A stretch of 64,000 bases of DNA, taken from NCBI RefSeq assembly GCF_000963965.1, contig NZ_BAMX01000010.1, forward strand, positions 124,001 through 188,000. Reading direction: 5' to 3'. Numbering within the stretch: position 1 is the stretch's first letter; each line of letters opens with the position of its first letter. The DNA is from Acetobacter orientalis. Lineage in GTDB: Bacteria > Pseudomonadota > Alphaproteobacteria > Acetobacterales > Acetobacteraceae. Both the position numbers and the translations under genes were made by a program. Under the pieces are notes generated by a model that was not told the DNA's origin, made no database searches, and worked only from the letters and a program-made list of their open reading frames with translations. Shown piece after piece: positions 8,844-17,926 of the stretch.

Positions 8844-10636
8844 CAGCGCATTTCCTCCACGGGTTCAACACCCATGACAGCCAGCCCGGAACGGATAACC
8901 GTAGCCGTTGCGGCAACAAGCGCCAAGCGGGCCTTGCTGGCCTCTGGCGCATCTGGCTGCAAGAAGCGCAGGGTGGTATCATCACGCCCGCGGTTCCACA
9001 GCGAATGGAAGTCTCCGGCCAGTTCGGCCAGATAGAAAGCAATACGGTGCGGCTCACGCGCGTGGGCGGCCGCTTCTACCAACCGGGGCCATTCTGCAAT
9101 ACGGCGTATCAGGGCCATTTCTGCATCAGAGCTTAGGGCGTCAAGCGCTACTGGGGCCAGTGCTTCTGGGGTTGTGGCACCGTAAGCCCCATCTTCCTGT
9201 GCGGCACGCAGCACGGAGCGGCAACGGGCATGGGCATATTGCACGTAAAACACGGGGTTATCGCGCTGCTGCGCTACAACCAAATCAAGGTCAAACTCCA
9301 TCTGGGCGTCACTTTTGCGGGTCAGCATGGTAAAGCGCACGGCGTCTTTACCTACTTCGTCAATCAGGTCGCGCAGGGTTACAAACGTGCCCGCCCGTTT
9401 GGACATTTTCACCGGCTGGCCATCACGCAGAATATGCACAATCTGGCACAGCACCACTTCAAGCGGCACGGTGTCGTTTGTAACAGCGCGCACGGCGGCT
9501 TTCATGCGTTTAACATACCCGCCGTGGTCTGCACCCCAGATGTCAATCATCACCTGTGCGCCACGGCCTGCTTTGTCTGCATGGTAGCCAATGTCGTTTG
9601 CAAAGTAGGTATTGGTGCCGTCAGACTTTTTAAGCGGGCGGTCTACATCATCCCCAAACTGCGTAGAGCGGAAAAGCAGTTGCTCGCGCTCTTCCCAGTC
9701 ATCTGGCAGTTTGCCTTTGGGCGGCTCCAGCACACCTTCATAGAGCAGGCCTTGTTTTTCAAGGCGGTCGATGGCCGCTTCGACTATGCCATCACGCAGC
9801 ACCTGTGCTTCAGACGTAAACACATCGTGATGTACGCCCAAAGCGGCAAGGTCTTCTTTAATAGCGGCAATCATGTGGGCTACGGCAAAGCCGCGCACGG
9901 TTTCAAGCCATGTTTTTTCTGGGGCGGGGCGGGCACCATCTTCTGCCAGTTTGCCACCAAATTCTGCCACCAGCGCCTCGGCCACTGGTATCAGGTATTC
10001 GCCTTTATATTGCAGGCCGTTGGGGGTAAGGGCTGCAAATTCCTCTTCGCTCAATGTTGTGCCAAGAGCTTGCAGGTAGCGCCAGTATGTGGCCCATGCC
10101 AACGCCTTAACCTGTGTACCAGCATCGTTAATGTAGAATTCTTTGGTAACGTCAAACCCGGCTTTGGCCAGCAAGTTTGCCAGGGCGTCACCCACCACAG
10201 CACCACGGCAATGGCCTACATGCATTGGCCCTGTGGGGTTGGCAGACACATATTCCACATTGGTGCGCACGCCCTGCCCGGCTTGAGAGTTACCATAAGC
10301 CTCACCCACGGCCAGAACCTGTGGCAGCACACTACGCAGCACAGCGGGGCTCAGGGTTATATTAACAAAACCGGGGCCAGCAGCCGCTACCTTGGCAACG
10401 CCTTCTACGCCCGCCAAGGCTGCCACAAGGTCTGCGGCAATATCGGCTGGTTTGCGGCGGGCCGCTTTAGCCAACAGCAGGGCCGCATTAGTTGCCATAT
10501 CCCCATGTGAGGGGTCACGGGTGGGGGTTACTTCTATACGGGCCAGTGTTTCTTCCGGCACGTCGGGCAACAGCCCCTGCACGGCGGCCAGGACATGGTG
10601 ACGGTAACGCTGGAACAAACACTCAGACATACGCAT
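8843..10636 (-). CDS. argS: Arginyl-tRNA synthetase
   Basis: Class I synthetase charging tRNA-Arg. The HIGH-type motif is PTGPMHVGHCRG (about residue 133) and the KMSKS-like motif appears as VKMSKRAG (about 410). The N-terminal Add-1 domain (1-110) and the C-terminal DALR anticodon-binding domain (about 475-597, beginning FYVQYAHARCRSVLRA) are present. I use the ATG at 10636, with AGGA 5 nt upstream; the frame also has a TTG at 10651 and an ATG at 10630. The window's tRNA-Arg(CCG) at 63.8 kb is one of its substrates. Confidence 0.97.
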   Translation of the reverse strand: MRMSECLFQRYRHHVLAAVQGLLPDVPEETLARIEVTPTRDPSHGDMATNAALLLAKAARRKPADIAADLVAALAGVEGVAKVAAAGPGFVNITLSPAVLRSVLPQVLAVGEAYGNSQAGQGVRTNVEYVSANPTGPMHVGHCRGAVVGDALANLLAKAGFDVTKEFYINDAGTQVKALAWATYWRYLQALGTTLSEEEFAALTPNGLQYKGEYLIPVAEALVAEFGGKLAEDGARPAPEKTWLETVRGFAVAHMIAAIKEDLAALGVHHDVFTSEAQVLRDGIVEAAIDRLEKQGLLYEGVLEPPKGKLPDDWEEREQLLFRSTQFGDDVDRPLKKSDGTNTYFANDIGYHADKAGRGAQVMIDIWGADHGGYVKRMKAAVRAVTNDTVPLEVVLCQIVHILRDGQPVKMSKRAGTFVTLRDLIDEVGKDAVRFTMLTRKSDAQMEFDLDLVVAQQRDNPVFYVQYAHARCRSVLRAAQEDGAYGATTPEALAPVALDALSSDAEMALIRRIAEWPRLVEAAAHAREPHRIAFYLAELAGDFHSLWNRGRDDTTLRFLQPDAPEASKARLALVAATATVIRSGLAVMGVEPVEEMR

Positions 10637-10669
10637 AAAAATCCTACACAAAGCGGTTAAGCCGCGTTT

Positions 10670-11857
10670 TCAGCCTGCTATTGATAGATCAGTCAACCGG
10701 CGATGTTCTTCAATCGCAAATCTATCGGTCATTGAGGCCACATAATCTGCCACTGTGCGGCGCATTGCGGTCTCATCTCCTGCGAGTGCAGGGGCACGCC
10801 ACCGGTCTGGCAATAGCTTGGGCGACTCCACCAAAATAGTGAACAGCTCTGCTGTAACGCGCTTGGCTTTATACGTCATGCGGTTAACACGCCAATGCCG
10901 GTAGAGCTTGGCAAACAGAAATTTTCGTATGCCTTTATTCGCCTCTGCCATGGCGGGGCTAAATGCCACTACCGGGGCAGAAGCCCCACGTACCTCTTCC
11001 ACCGTTTTGGGGGCAAGGTCTTGCAGGTTTTGGCGCGTAGTCACGAGCACATCGGTGGCGAGTGCATGAATAACACGGCGCACCATCTCGTGGCGGATAC
11101 GCTGCGCTTTTTGCGGAATATCAGTGTAACCCGCAGCCAAGGTGCGTACCTGCGCCAGTATTTCACCCACCAAAGGTACGTCGTTCAGGTCATCTAGGCT
11201 AAGCAAGCCAGACTTTACCCCGTCATCAAGGTCATGGCCGTGGTAGGCAATATCATCGGCCAATGCTGCAACTTGCGCCTCGGTTGAGGCATAGCTGAGC
11301 AAGTCAAGCGGCCACTGGGCGTCAAAGTCACGCAGCCATGTGGCGGGCTTTTTAACGGGGCCATTATGCTTGGCCAGCCCTTCAAGCGTTTCCCATGTTA
11401 GGTTTAGACCATCAAAGGCAAGGTAGCGCCGCTCAAGGGCCGCCACTTGCCGCAAAGCCTGTGTGTTATGGTCAAACCCACCCCACGGCTGCATAAGGGC
11501 TGCCACGGCTTCTTCCCCCGCGTGGCCAAAGGGGGTGTGCCCAAGATCATGCGCCAAGGCCACGGCCTCGGTCAGGTCTTCATCAAGGCGTAAAAACCGC
11601 GCCATGGAGCGTGCAACCTGTGCGACCTCAAGCGAATGGGTAAGCCGGGTGCGAAAAAAGTCGCCTTCGTGGTTAATAAACACCTGCGTTTTATATTGCA
11701 GCCGCCTAAAGCCGGAAGAGTGCACCACGCGGTCTCTATCACGCTGCCATGGTGAGCGGGTGAGAGATTCGTCTTCGGGGTACAATCTACGGCCGCGCCC
11801 TTCTGCGGGCTGCACGGCGTAGGGGGCAAGGTCCATATGGGCGGCCTGTACGGGCAT
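10670..11857 (-). CDS. dgt: dGTPase-like deoxynucleoside triphosphate triphosphohydrolase
   Basis: HD-superfamily enzyme that splits dNTPs into deoxynucleoside and triphosphate. The HD metal site is complete: RLTHSLEVAQVARSMA supplies the first His, ALAHDLGHTPFGHAGE the HD pair, and DDIAYHGHDLDDG the last Asp. The N-terminal SPWQRDRDRVVHSSGFRRLQ block is typical of the shorter (about 400-residue) alphaproteobacterial type. Start is uncertain: TTG at 11878, ATG at 11857 (used here) and ATG at 11836 are all in frame. It lies 33 nt upstream of argS, the classic dgt-argS pair. Confidence 0.93.
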   Translation of the reverse strand: MPVQAAHMDLAPYAVQPAEGRGRRLYPEDESLTRSPWQRDRDRVVHSSGFRRLQYKTQVFINHEGDFFRTRLTHSLEVAQVARSMARFLRLDEDLTEAVALAHDLGHTPFGHAGEEAVAALMQPWGGFDHNTQALRQVAALERRYLAFDGLNLTWETLEGLAKHNGPVKKPATWLRDFDAQWPLDLLSYASTEAQVAALADDIAYHGHDLDDGVKSGLLSLDDLNDVPLVGEILAQVRTLAAGYTDIPQKAQRIRHEMVRRVIHALATDVLVTTRQNLQDLAPKTVEEVRGASAPVVAFSPAMAEANKGIRKFLFAKLYRHWRVNRMTYKAKRVTAELFTILVESPKLLPDRWRAPALAGDETAMRRTVADYVASMTDRFAIEEHRRLTDLSIAG

Positions 11858-12000
11858 CTCTGCTGCGTCCTGCTCCAATCACGGCCCTGCCAAAACGGCA
11901 GGTGCCAGAGAGCCACCACACTAAGCTATTGAATGAAAATTGACCATCTCTGCACTATGGCCCCTTCAAACTGGCCCTGCTGCACGCTATCTACACCTGT

Positions 12001-12372
12001 ATGACCCAGCTCCAGACCTTTTCCGTCTCTGATGCGGCGGCTACGCGCATTGCAACGGTTCTTGCCAACCGCAAACGCTCTGCGGCTGAGCAAAGCACAA
12101 CACCCCCCGCCGCCCTACGCGTGGCGGTAGAAGCAGGCGGCTGCAACGGCTTTCAGTATCAGTTTACCCTGATACCCCAAGACGCCATTGCCCCAGATGA
12201 TGTGCATTTTGAAAAGGCTGGCGCTTTAGTCGTGGTTGACCCCACCAGCTTAGACCTACTGGCCAATGCCCAGCTAGATTTTACAGACAAGCTGATGGGC
12301 GCACATTTTACGGTTAAAAACCCCATTGCAGTTTCGTCCTGCGGGTGTGGCACGAGTTTTTCTGTCGCATGA
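12001..12372 (+). CDS. erpA: A-type iron-sulfur cluster carrier (ErpA/IscA family)
   Basis: Carries and inserts Fe-S clusters into apo-enzymes. The 123-residue protein has the three family cysteines in GGCNGFQYQF and SSCGCGTSF, and the FHPxxF-like central strand region DPTSLDLLANAQLDF. A Ser/Thr/Pro insert at about residues 25-40 makes it slightly longer than E. coli ErpA. erpA is written because the gene stands alone, diverging from dgt, as erpA does in many alphaproteobacteria; IscA or SufA cannot be excluded by sequence alone. Its stop overlaps the next start (ATGA). Confidence 0.88.
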   Translation: MTQLQTFSVSDAAATRIATVLANRKRSAAEQSTTPPAALRVAVEAGGCNGFQYQFTLIPQDAIAPDDVHFEKAGALVVVDPTSLDLLANAQLDFTDKLMGAHFTVKNPIAVSSCGCGTSFSVA

Positions 12373-13154
12373 AAATTGCTACATGGAACATTAACTCCGC
12401 CCGCCTGCGCCAGCAGCTTATTCTGGACTGGTTAGAACGCCACAAACCCGACGTGCTGATGCTGCAAGAAATTAAATGCGAAACCGCACACTTTCCGGCT
12501 CAGGTTTTTGAAGACGCAGGCTACCGTTGTGCTGTTGTTGGCCAAAAATCTTATAACGGCGTTGCAACACTGGTTAAGGGGGAATGTGAGGTAACAGCCG
12601 AGCAGCTACCCGGCTTTGATAACTCCGCCGCCCGGTACGTTGAAGTGCAGACCCAAAACCTGACACTAGGGAACCTCTATTTACCCAACGGCAACTCCGG
12701 CGGAGAGGAAGGCTATGCAACCAAACTTGCTTTTTTTGAGGCCCTTGCCGCACGTGGCCGCACATTTTTACAAGCCGACAAAGACTTTATTTTTGCTGGC
12801 GACTATAATGTGTGCCCAACCCCCGAAGATTGCGCCCCCGGCGCATTAAGCCCAGATGACGCCTTAGTGCGCCCCCAAACCCGCGCAGCCTTTAGGCGCT
12901 TGCTCTGGCTTGGCTTAACAGACGCTCTGCGCGCCCTGCACCCAACAGGCAAAGCCTACACATTTTGGGATTATCAGGCAGGCGCATGGGACAGAGACAG
13001 CGGGCTACGCATTGACCACGCCCTCCTCTCCCCCCGGGTAGCAGAACGCCTGCTCAGCGCAGAACCAGATAAGAGCGAACGCGCCAAAGAGCGCCCGTCT
13101 GACCATGTGCCACTGGTTATTACCTTACAAGACCTCCCTCAGGCCACAGCCTGA
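12369..13154 (+). CDS. xth: Exodeoxyribonuclease III
   Basis: AP endonuclease and 3'-5' exonuclease of base-excision repair. The 261-residue protein opens with MKIATWNINSARLR and carries LMLQEIKCE (metal Glu), the YNGVATLVK segment, GDYNVCPTPEDC (catalytic Asp/Asn) and the final RIDHALLSP and SDHVPLVI (catalytic Asp-His). The start at 12369 is set by the ATGA overlap with the Fe-S carrier, which implies co-translation. The 3' end overlaps the convergent transporter gene by 16 nt. Confidence 0.96.
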   Translation: MKIATWNINSARLRQQLILDWLERHKPDVLMLQEIKCETAHFPAQVFEDAGYRCAVVGQKSYNGVATLVKGECEVTAEQLPGFDNSAARYVEVQTQNLTLGNLYLPNGNSGGEEGYATKLAFFEALAARGRTFLQADKDFIFAGDYNVCPTPEDCAPGALSPDDALVRPQTRAAFRRLLWLGLTDALRALHPTGKAYTFWDYQAGAWDRDSGLRIDHALLSPRVAERLLSAEPDKSERAKERPSDHVPLVITLQDLPQATA

Positions 13155-13162
13155 GGGGTTTT
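13136..13162 (+). terminator. Terminator embedded in two overlapping convergent stop regions
   Basis: CCCTCAGGC (13136-13144) pairs with GCCTGAGGG (13149-13157) around CACA, followed by GTTTTAA on the plus strand. The stem contains the last codons of both the exonuclease III gene and the convergent transporter gene. Confidence 0.8.
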
Positions 13163-14620
13163 AACATCTGCTTGCAGCGTGGCCGAAACCGGGTGCCCAA
13201 TATCGCGCAGGCGTTCGCCACGCATCAGGTTATCTTCTATATCTTCTAAAGAAACACCTTTGGTTTCTGGCACAAACACAAGTGCCACACCTAAAAACAC
13301 AAGGTTAAACCCGGCTAGCATCCAAAATGTCAGGCTGTCACCCAGCACGCTCATGCAGGTTAAAAACACGCTGCTAATAAGCCAGTTTGTTATCCAATTG
13401 ACAAAAGTGGAGCAGCCAATAGCGAGACTTCTCCCTTTAAGGGGCTGAATTTCTGAACACAGTGTCCAAGGCAGGGGGCCTTCCCCCAAAGCATACCCCA
13501 ACACAAAAAGCACAAGTGTGCCCAAAACCAGCACAGCGCCCCATGTGCCTGCCACATGCAGTTTTAAAACAAACCCAAACAGCACAAGACTGGCACAGGC
13601 AATAAGGCAACTTGTCACCAACAGCGGCCTACGGCCCCAACGGTCTATCAAAAACAGTGCAATAATAGTGGCAACTAGGTTTGCAGCCCCTAAAAGCGTT
13701 GTGGCCCAAATAGCGGCAGAACTCCCAAAATGGGCACGCTCAAGCACTTTAGGTGCGTAATAGAGCAACACGTTAATGCCTGTAAGCTGCTGCAAGGCCT
13801 GCAAAGACAGGCCCAGCGCAAAACTTTTACGGAAAGGCTTGCTGGTTTTAAGCAGCTCAAACCCGCCAGTCTGGTCTTTATTAACCTGTTTTTGGATACG
13901 TTTTAGTTCAGCACGGGCTTTTTCGCGGTTGTCACGCAGCAGACCCAATACAGAGGCAGCCTCTTTGTGCCGCCCTTGTGTTACCAACCACCGGGGCGAA
14001 TACGGCACAATGAGCGTGCTTAACAAAAACAACAGCGCTGGTACGGCTGGTATGCCCAGCATCCAGCGCCAGTGCCCGCCTGCGGCCAGCAAACTGTCTG
14101 AAAAATACGCCAGCAACATACCAATAGTAATGGCCATTTGGTACAGCGAGATCATACGGCCACGATCTTTTTGGGCTGTAATTTCTGAAATATACAGCGG
14201 GGCGGCAAAAGCAGCCAAACCAACCCCTACCCCCAAAATAAACCGCCCCACTAAAAGCACAGGCACAGAATGAGCTAAACAGCAGGCAGCCGTACCCACC
14301 AAAAACAATACACCGGCACAAGACAGCGTGACACGCCGCCCCCACTCCCGCGCTAAAAAAGAGGCAAGCAATGCCCCACCAGCGGCCCCCAGCATAAGGG
14401 TTGAAACAATCCATTCATCAACCATGGTGGTTGTCTGGAATTCGTGCCCAATAAAATGCAAGGCCCCGGCTATAACGCCCGTATCCAGCCCAAACATTAA
14501 CCCGGCCAACCCTGCCGCAACGGCAAAGAGAGAGGCATGCCCAAGCCATGAGGGCGCATTTTGCTCGTCCCCCTGCGCGGGTTCAGCATGAATGGGGGTA
14601 TGAGGGCCTGCATCCTGCAC
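13139..14620 (-). CDS. Sugar porter (MFS) transporter
   Basis: Twelve-helix proton-coupled sugar symporter of the major facilitator superfamily (GLUT/XylE/GalP group). Family signatures are present: the loop 2-3 REWGRRVTLS motif, PYSPRWLVTQGR after helix 6, QQLTGINVLLYYAPKVLE in helix 7, RWGRRPLL in loop 8-9, and VPETKGVSLEDIE after helix 12. The start is GTG at 14620 with CGGAG upstream. The 493-residue length is normal. The substrate is probably a hexose or pentose, but transported sugars cannot be told from these motifs. It is monocistronic. Confidence 0.93.
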   Translation of the reverse strand: MQDAGPHTPIHAEPAQGDEQNAPSWLGHASLFAVAAGLAGLMFGLDTGVIAGALHFIGHEFQTTTMVDEWIVSTLMLGAAGGALLASFLAREWGRRVTLSCAGVLFLVGTAACCLAHSVPVLLVGRFILGVGVGLAAFAAPLYISEITAQKDRGRMISLYQMAITIGMLLAYFSDSLLAAGGHWRWMLGIPAVPALLFLLSTLIVPYSPRWLVTQGRHKEAASVLGLLRDNREKARAELKRIQKQVNKDQTGGFELLKTSKPFRKSFALGLSLQALQQLTGINVLLYYAPKVLERAHFGSSAAIWATTLLGAANLVATIIALFLIDRWGRRPLLVTSCLIACASLVLFGFVLKLHVAGTWGAVLVLGTLVLFVLGYALGEGPLPWTLCSEIQPLKGRSLAIGCSTFVNWITNWLISSVFLTCMSVLGDSLTFWMLAGFNLVFLGVALVFVPETKGVSLEDIEDNLMRGERLRDIGHPVSATLQADVKTPQAVA

Positions 14621-14751
14621 AGAAGCTGCTCCGTTTGTTATTGTGTTTTATCAACGCAACAACGCACTAAACTGCCCAAGGTTTTTAAATTTTTACAAAC
14701 GGTGCATGCTGTAAAACCAAAGCAACAGCCTTTACTGTGCGGAGACACCTT

Positions 14752-16125
14752 ATGCCTGCCAGCCCTCCCCTCTCTTTACTTGCTACCGCGCGTGCTCTGG
14801 CGCAGGGGCACACAACAAGCCTTACCTTGATAGAGCAGGCTTTAGCCCGCATTAGCGCCCCAGAGGGAGAAGGTGCGCGTACTTTTACACAGGTACACAC
14901 GCAAGCCGCCCGAGGGCAGGCGGCTAAAATTGATGCCCACCGCAAAGCAGGCCACCCCCTGCCCCTGCTGGCCGGTATTCCCATGTCTGTGAAAGACCTG
15001 TTTGATGAAGCAGGCAGCACAACCACTGCTGGCTCTGCTGTCTTAGCAGGTAGCCCCCCCGCCCAACACGATGCCATAGCGGTACATAACGCCAAACAGG
15101 CTGGCCTTATTTCTATCGGCCGCACCAGCATGACAGAATTTGCGTTTTCTGGCGTTGGTATTAACCCCCATACAGGCACCCCCGCCAACCCGTGGCAGCG
15201 TGACCAACGCCGCATACCCGGTGGGTCTTCCTCTGGGGCAGCCATTTCTGTTACCGATGGCATGGCCCATATTGCGTTAGGCAGCGACACAGGCGGCTCT
15301 TGCCGCATTCCCGCTGCGTTAACGGGGCTGGTAGGCTACAAACCCACTGCAAGCCGCATTAGCACAGTAGGCACAGTGCCCCTGTCTTTTACGCTGGATT
15401 CCCTTGGCAGCATTGGCCACACCGTTGCGTGTTGTTGGGCAACAGACCAAGCCCTTACAGGCACGCCCCCACTCTGGACAGACTGCCCAATACCCGAGCA
15501 AACACCCGCCCCCCGCCTTGGCATACTGCAAAATTACGCAACAGATGGGCTAGACAATACAGTAAGCCAAACCTACCAAAATGCTCTACGTACGCTAGAA
15601 AAAGCTGGGGCCAGCCTGCACGATGTCACACTCCCTGAGCTCGCAGAGCTACCCCATATTAACCGCCTTGGGGGCTTTCCCGCTCCAGAATCTCTCACAT
15701 GGCACCAACAGCTTATTGCCACAAAAGCAGAGCTATACGACCCCTTTGTCCTTAAACGTATTTTACGCGGCAAAGAGCAAACAGCCGTAGACTATATTAC
15801 CCTTATACAAGCCCGACAGCGCCTTATTGCACAGGCCACGCAACGCCTTGGCACCTACGATGCTATTGTAATGCCAACCGTACCATGCGTTGCGCCCAAA
15901 ATAGCCGATATGTCTGACGACACGCTTTATACACGCACCAACCTTGCTTTGCTGCGCAACCCAACCATCACCAATTTTCTAGATAGTTGCGCCATAAGCC
16001 TACCCTGCCACCCACATGGCACAGCACCTGTTGGCCTTATGGCTATGCAGTTTAACAACAAAGACGCACATCTTTTCCGTATTGCTACGTGGTTAGAGCA
16101 CGCTTTAGCCCCCTCACGCGGGTAA
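14752..16125 (+). CDS. Amidase-signature family amidohydrolase
   Basis: Ser-cisSer-Lys hydrolase that cleaves amide bonds. The catalytic Lys is in MSVKDLFDEAG, the cis-Ser in PGGSSSGAAISV and the nucleophile Ser in GSDTGGSCRIPAAL. The 457-residue length and the closing LDSCAISLPCHPHGTAPVGL fit GatA-like amidases. GatA itself is normally encoded with gatCB, which are absent here, so this is probably a stand-alone amidase of unknown substrate. The start at 14752 has GGAG 7 nt upstream; an in-frame GTG at 14737 is less likely. A strong inverted repeat follows the gene. Confidence 0.88.
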   Translation: MPASPPLSLLATARALAQGHTTSLTLIEQALARISAPEGEGARTFTQVHTQAARGQAAKIDAHRKAGHPLPLLAGIPMSVKDLFDEAGSTTTAGSAVLAGSPPAQHDAIAVHNAKQAGLISIGRTSMTEFAFSGVGINPHTGTPANPWQRDQRRIPGGSSSGAAISVTDGMAHIALGSDTGGSCRIPAALTGLVGYKPTASRISTVGTVPLSFTLDSLGSIGHTVACCWATDQALTGTPPLWTDCPIPEQTPAPRLGILQNYATDGLDNTVSQTYQNALRTLEKAGASLHDVTLPELAELPHINRLGGFPAPESLTWHQQLIATKAELYDPFVLKRILRGKEQTAVDYITLIQARQRLIAQATQRLGTYDAIVMPTVPCVAPKIADMSDDTLYTRTNLALLRNPTITNFLDSCAISLPCHPHGTAPVGLMAMQFNNKDAHLFRIATWLEHALAPSRG

Positions 16126-16473
16126 CACTGTTTTAACCTTGGGGCCGGATGCAACCAACCACCATAGGGTTATCCGGCCCCCTACTTTACATTTTTATGA
16201 CTTACGGATGCCTTTCATTTGCACTTCAATGCAAAAGTATTTTTTAAAATTCCACTATAATTTTAATAATGCATGGAATTTTTATTACTTTTAAAACAAC
16301 CTTATTATAAAATGAATTTATAGAATTTTATCCCATAGAAATTCTGTGCATTTTTCCTTCTTTTTTCTCTTCTCTTAAAAAAATCTGAAACCTCTTTCCC
16401 AAAAACTTGTTGAACAGGGCAAGATATCCTGCGGCGCAGGGTTATTTTCTTTTTTGTTTAACAGGAGCCCCCC
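16126..16473 (+). promoter_or_regulatory. AT-rich leader of the ferritin-like gene, with two dyads
   Basis: 348 bp with no gene. After the amidase terminator the sequence becomes very AT-rich (16200-16390). Two dyads stand out: TTTGCA-N6-TGCAAA at 16218-16235 and AGAATTT-N10-AAATTCT at 16322-16345. Either could be an operator for the downstream ferritin-like gene, which in this family is often iron-regulated. Neither matches a consensus I can name with certainty. Confidence 0.4.
16141..16181 (+). terminator. Inverted repeat after the amidase gene
   Basis: GGGGCCGGAT (16141-16150) pairs perfectly with ATCCGGCCCC (16172-16181) around a 21-nt loop, followed by CTACTTTACATTTTTATG. A strong stem with a loose T-rich tail. 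Confidence 0.7.
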
Positions 16474-17040
16474 ATGGCACAGACCACAGAAAACACATTC
16501 CTGACCGATGTGCAGACCCTGCGTGAACGGGCTAAAAAATCTATTGAAAAAGGGGCCCTTACCCCAGCTTACGAAGGCAACGTGCAAACCGCCATTGACC
16601 TTTTGCAAACTGTTGTCGCAACCGAGCTAGTTTGCGTTTTACGCTACACCATGCACTCTATTTCTGTTGAGGGCCTAACCAGCGAAAGTATTGCTGAAGA
16701 GTTTGCAACCCACGCCAAAGAAGAACGTACCCACATGCTGGCCGCAGCAAACCGTATTGACCAGCTTGGTGGTGTGCCAAACTTCGACCCCGAAGGCTTA
16801 GCCACACGTTCTGCCAGTGAGTATGGTAAAGGGGGCAACCTTGTAGAAATGGTACGCCAAAACCTTGTGGCTGAATGCCTAGTAATTGAACATTACCGCG
16901 AACTGATCCGGTATTTTGGTGATAAAGACCCAACAACCCGTATTATGCTTGAACATATTTTAGCGGAAGAAGAAGAACACGCTACAGATATGCATGACCT
17001 GCTGGTTGCGCATGAAGGCCGCCCTTTCCTGAAAGAATAA
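16474..17040 (+). CDS. Ferritin-like iron-storage protein (bacterioferritin/Dps type)
   Basis: Four-helix ferritin-like protein that would bind and oxidise iron in a di-iron site. Candidate ligands follow the E, ExxH, E, ExxH spacing: VVATELVCVLRY (about residue 49), THAKEERTHM (about 84), NLVAECLVIEHY (about 132) and LAEEEEHATDM (about 164). The 188-residue length is above classical bacterioferritin (about 158), through an N-terminal extension of about 30 residues. AGGAG precedes the ATG by 6 nt. The AT-rich upstream region and the short-chain dehydrogenase 55 nt downstream suggest a stress- or iron-regulated unit. Confidence 0.85.
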   Translation: MAQTTENTFLTDVQTLRERAKKSIEKGALTPAYEGNVQTAIDLLQTVVATELVCVLRYTMHSISVEGLTSESIAEEFATHAKEERTHMLAAANRIDQLGGVPNFDPEGLATRSASEYGKGGNLVEMVRQNLVAECLVIEHYRELIRYFGDKDPTTRIMLEHILAEEEEHATDMHDLLVAHEGRPFLKE

Positions 17041-17095
17041 CGGTAAGGCGGCAACATTTCCGCAGCGTGCTGTCATACAAAAAGGGAGTGGTATC

Positions 17096-17857
17096 GTGTC
17101 ACGTCAAACCATAGGCCGTGTGGCCAATAAGGTTACTGTTATTACCGGGGCTGCACGCGGCATGGGCCGTGCCACAGCCGAGCGTTTTGCCCAAGAAGGT
17201 GCAAAACTGGTGTTGAATGACCAAGACCAAGCCCCGCTTGATGAACTTGTGCAAACGCTTAACGCCAATGGGACAAACGCCATTGGCGTTGCGGGCGATG
17301 TTGCCAGCGAGGCCGATATAAAACGCCTTATCCAAGAAGCCGTTAGCACATTTGGCGGCATTGATATTCTTGTGGCCAATGCAGGCATTATACCCGAAGC
17401 GGATCTTGCCTCTGCCACCGCAGACCTGTGGGACCACACCATGGCGGTTGATGGGCGGGGTATGTTTTTGTCTTGCAAATATGCTGCGGCAGAAATGGTC
17501 AAAGCTGGGCGTGGGGCTATTGTCTGCCTGTCTTCTATTTCGGCTTTTGCCGGGCAAAAAGGGCAGGCTGTTTATGGCCCGGCAAAGTTTGTGGCTTCTG
17601 GCCTTACCAAGCACCTCGCCATAGACCTAGCCGATAAAGGCGTGCGCGTTAACGCTGTGGCTCCGGGCACAATAGACACCCCGGCCGTTGCAGGTTTAGG
17701 CAAGGAAGGCATTGAAAAAGTTGTCAGCCTGCACCCGCTGGGGCGCATCGGTAAGCCTGAAGAAGTTGCCAACGCCATTCTGTTTCTCGCCTCAGACGAA
17801 GCCTCTTTTATTACAGGGGCAGTACTACCGGTAGACGGGGGCTATTTGGCGCAATAA
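17096..17857 (+). CDS. Short-chain dehydrogenase/reductase
   Basis: NAD(P)-dependent Rossmann oxidoreductase. The cofactor motif TGAARGMG is at about residues 18-25, NAG at about 94, the catalytic Ser in CLSSISAFAGQKG and the YxxxK pair in YGPAK. The C-terminal GAVLPVDGGYLAQ is typical of classical SDRs of about 250 residues. Translation starts at GTG with a GGGAG ribosome site 6 nt upstream. Acetic acid bacteria use many such enzymes for polyol and ketone oxidoreduction; the substrate here is unknown. It follows the ferritin-like gene and may share its transcript. Confidence 0.88.
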   Translation: MSRQTIGRVANKVTVITGAARGMGRATAERFAQEGAKLVLNDQDQAPLDELVQTLNANGTNAIGVAGDVASEADIKRLIQEAVSTFGGIDILVANAGIIPEADLASATADLWDHTMAVDGRGMFLSCKYAAAEMVKAGRGAIVCLSSISAFAGQKGQAVYGPAKFVASGLTKHLAIDLADKGVRVNAVAPGTIDTPAVAGLGKEGIEKVVSLHPLGRIGKPEEVANAILFLASDEASFITGAVLPVDGGYLAQ

Positions 17858-17926
17858 AGGCTTGCACGCTTTTAAAAATAAGGTTTCCTCAAAAACCTGC
17901 CAAATACACTGTAAAAACGTAATACC

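Noticed and set aside
9230..10510. 426-residue open frame on the plus strand
   Set aside because: It is wholly antisense to argS, and the product is Cys/His/Phe-rich with no domain; a shadow of codon bias.
14752..16125. GatA subunit of tRNA amidotransferase
   Set aside because: The amidase signature fits, but gatC and gatB are absent and the C-terminal part is typical of stand-alone amidases.
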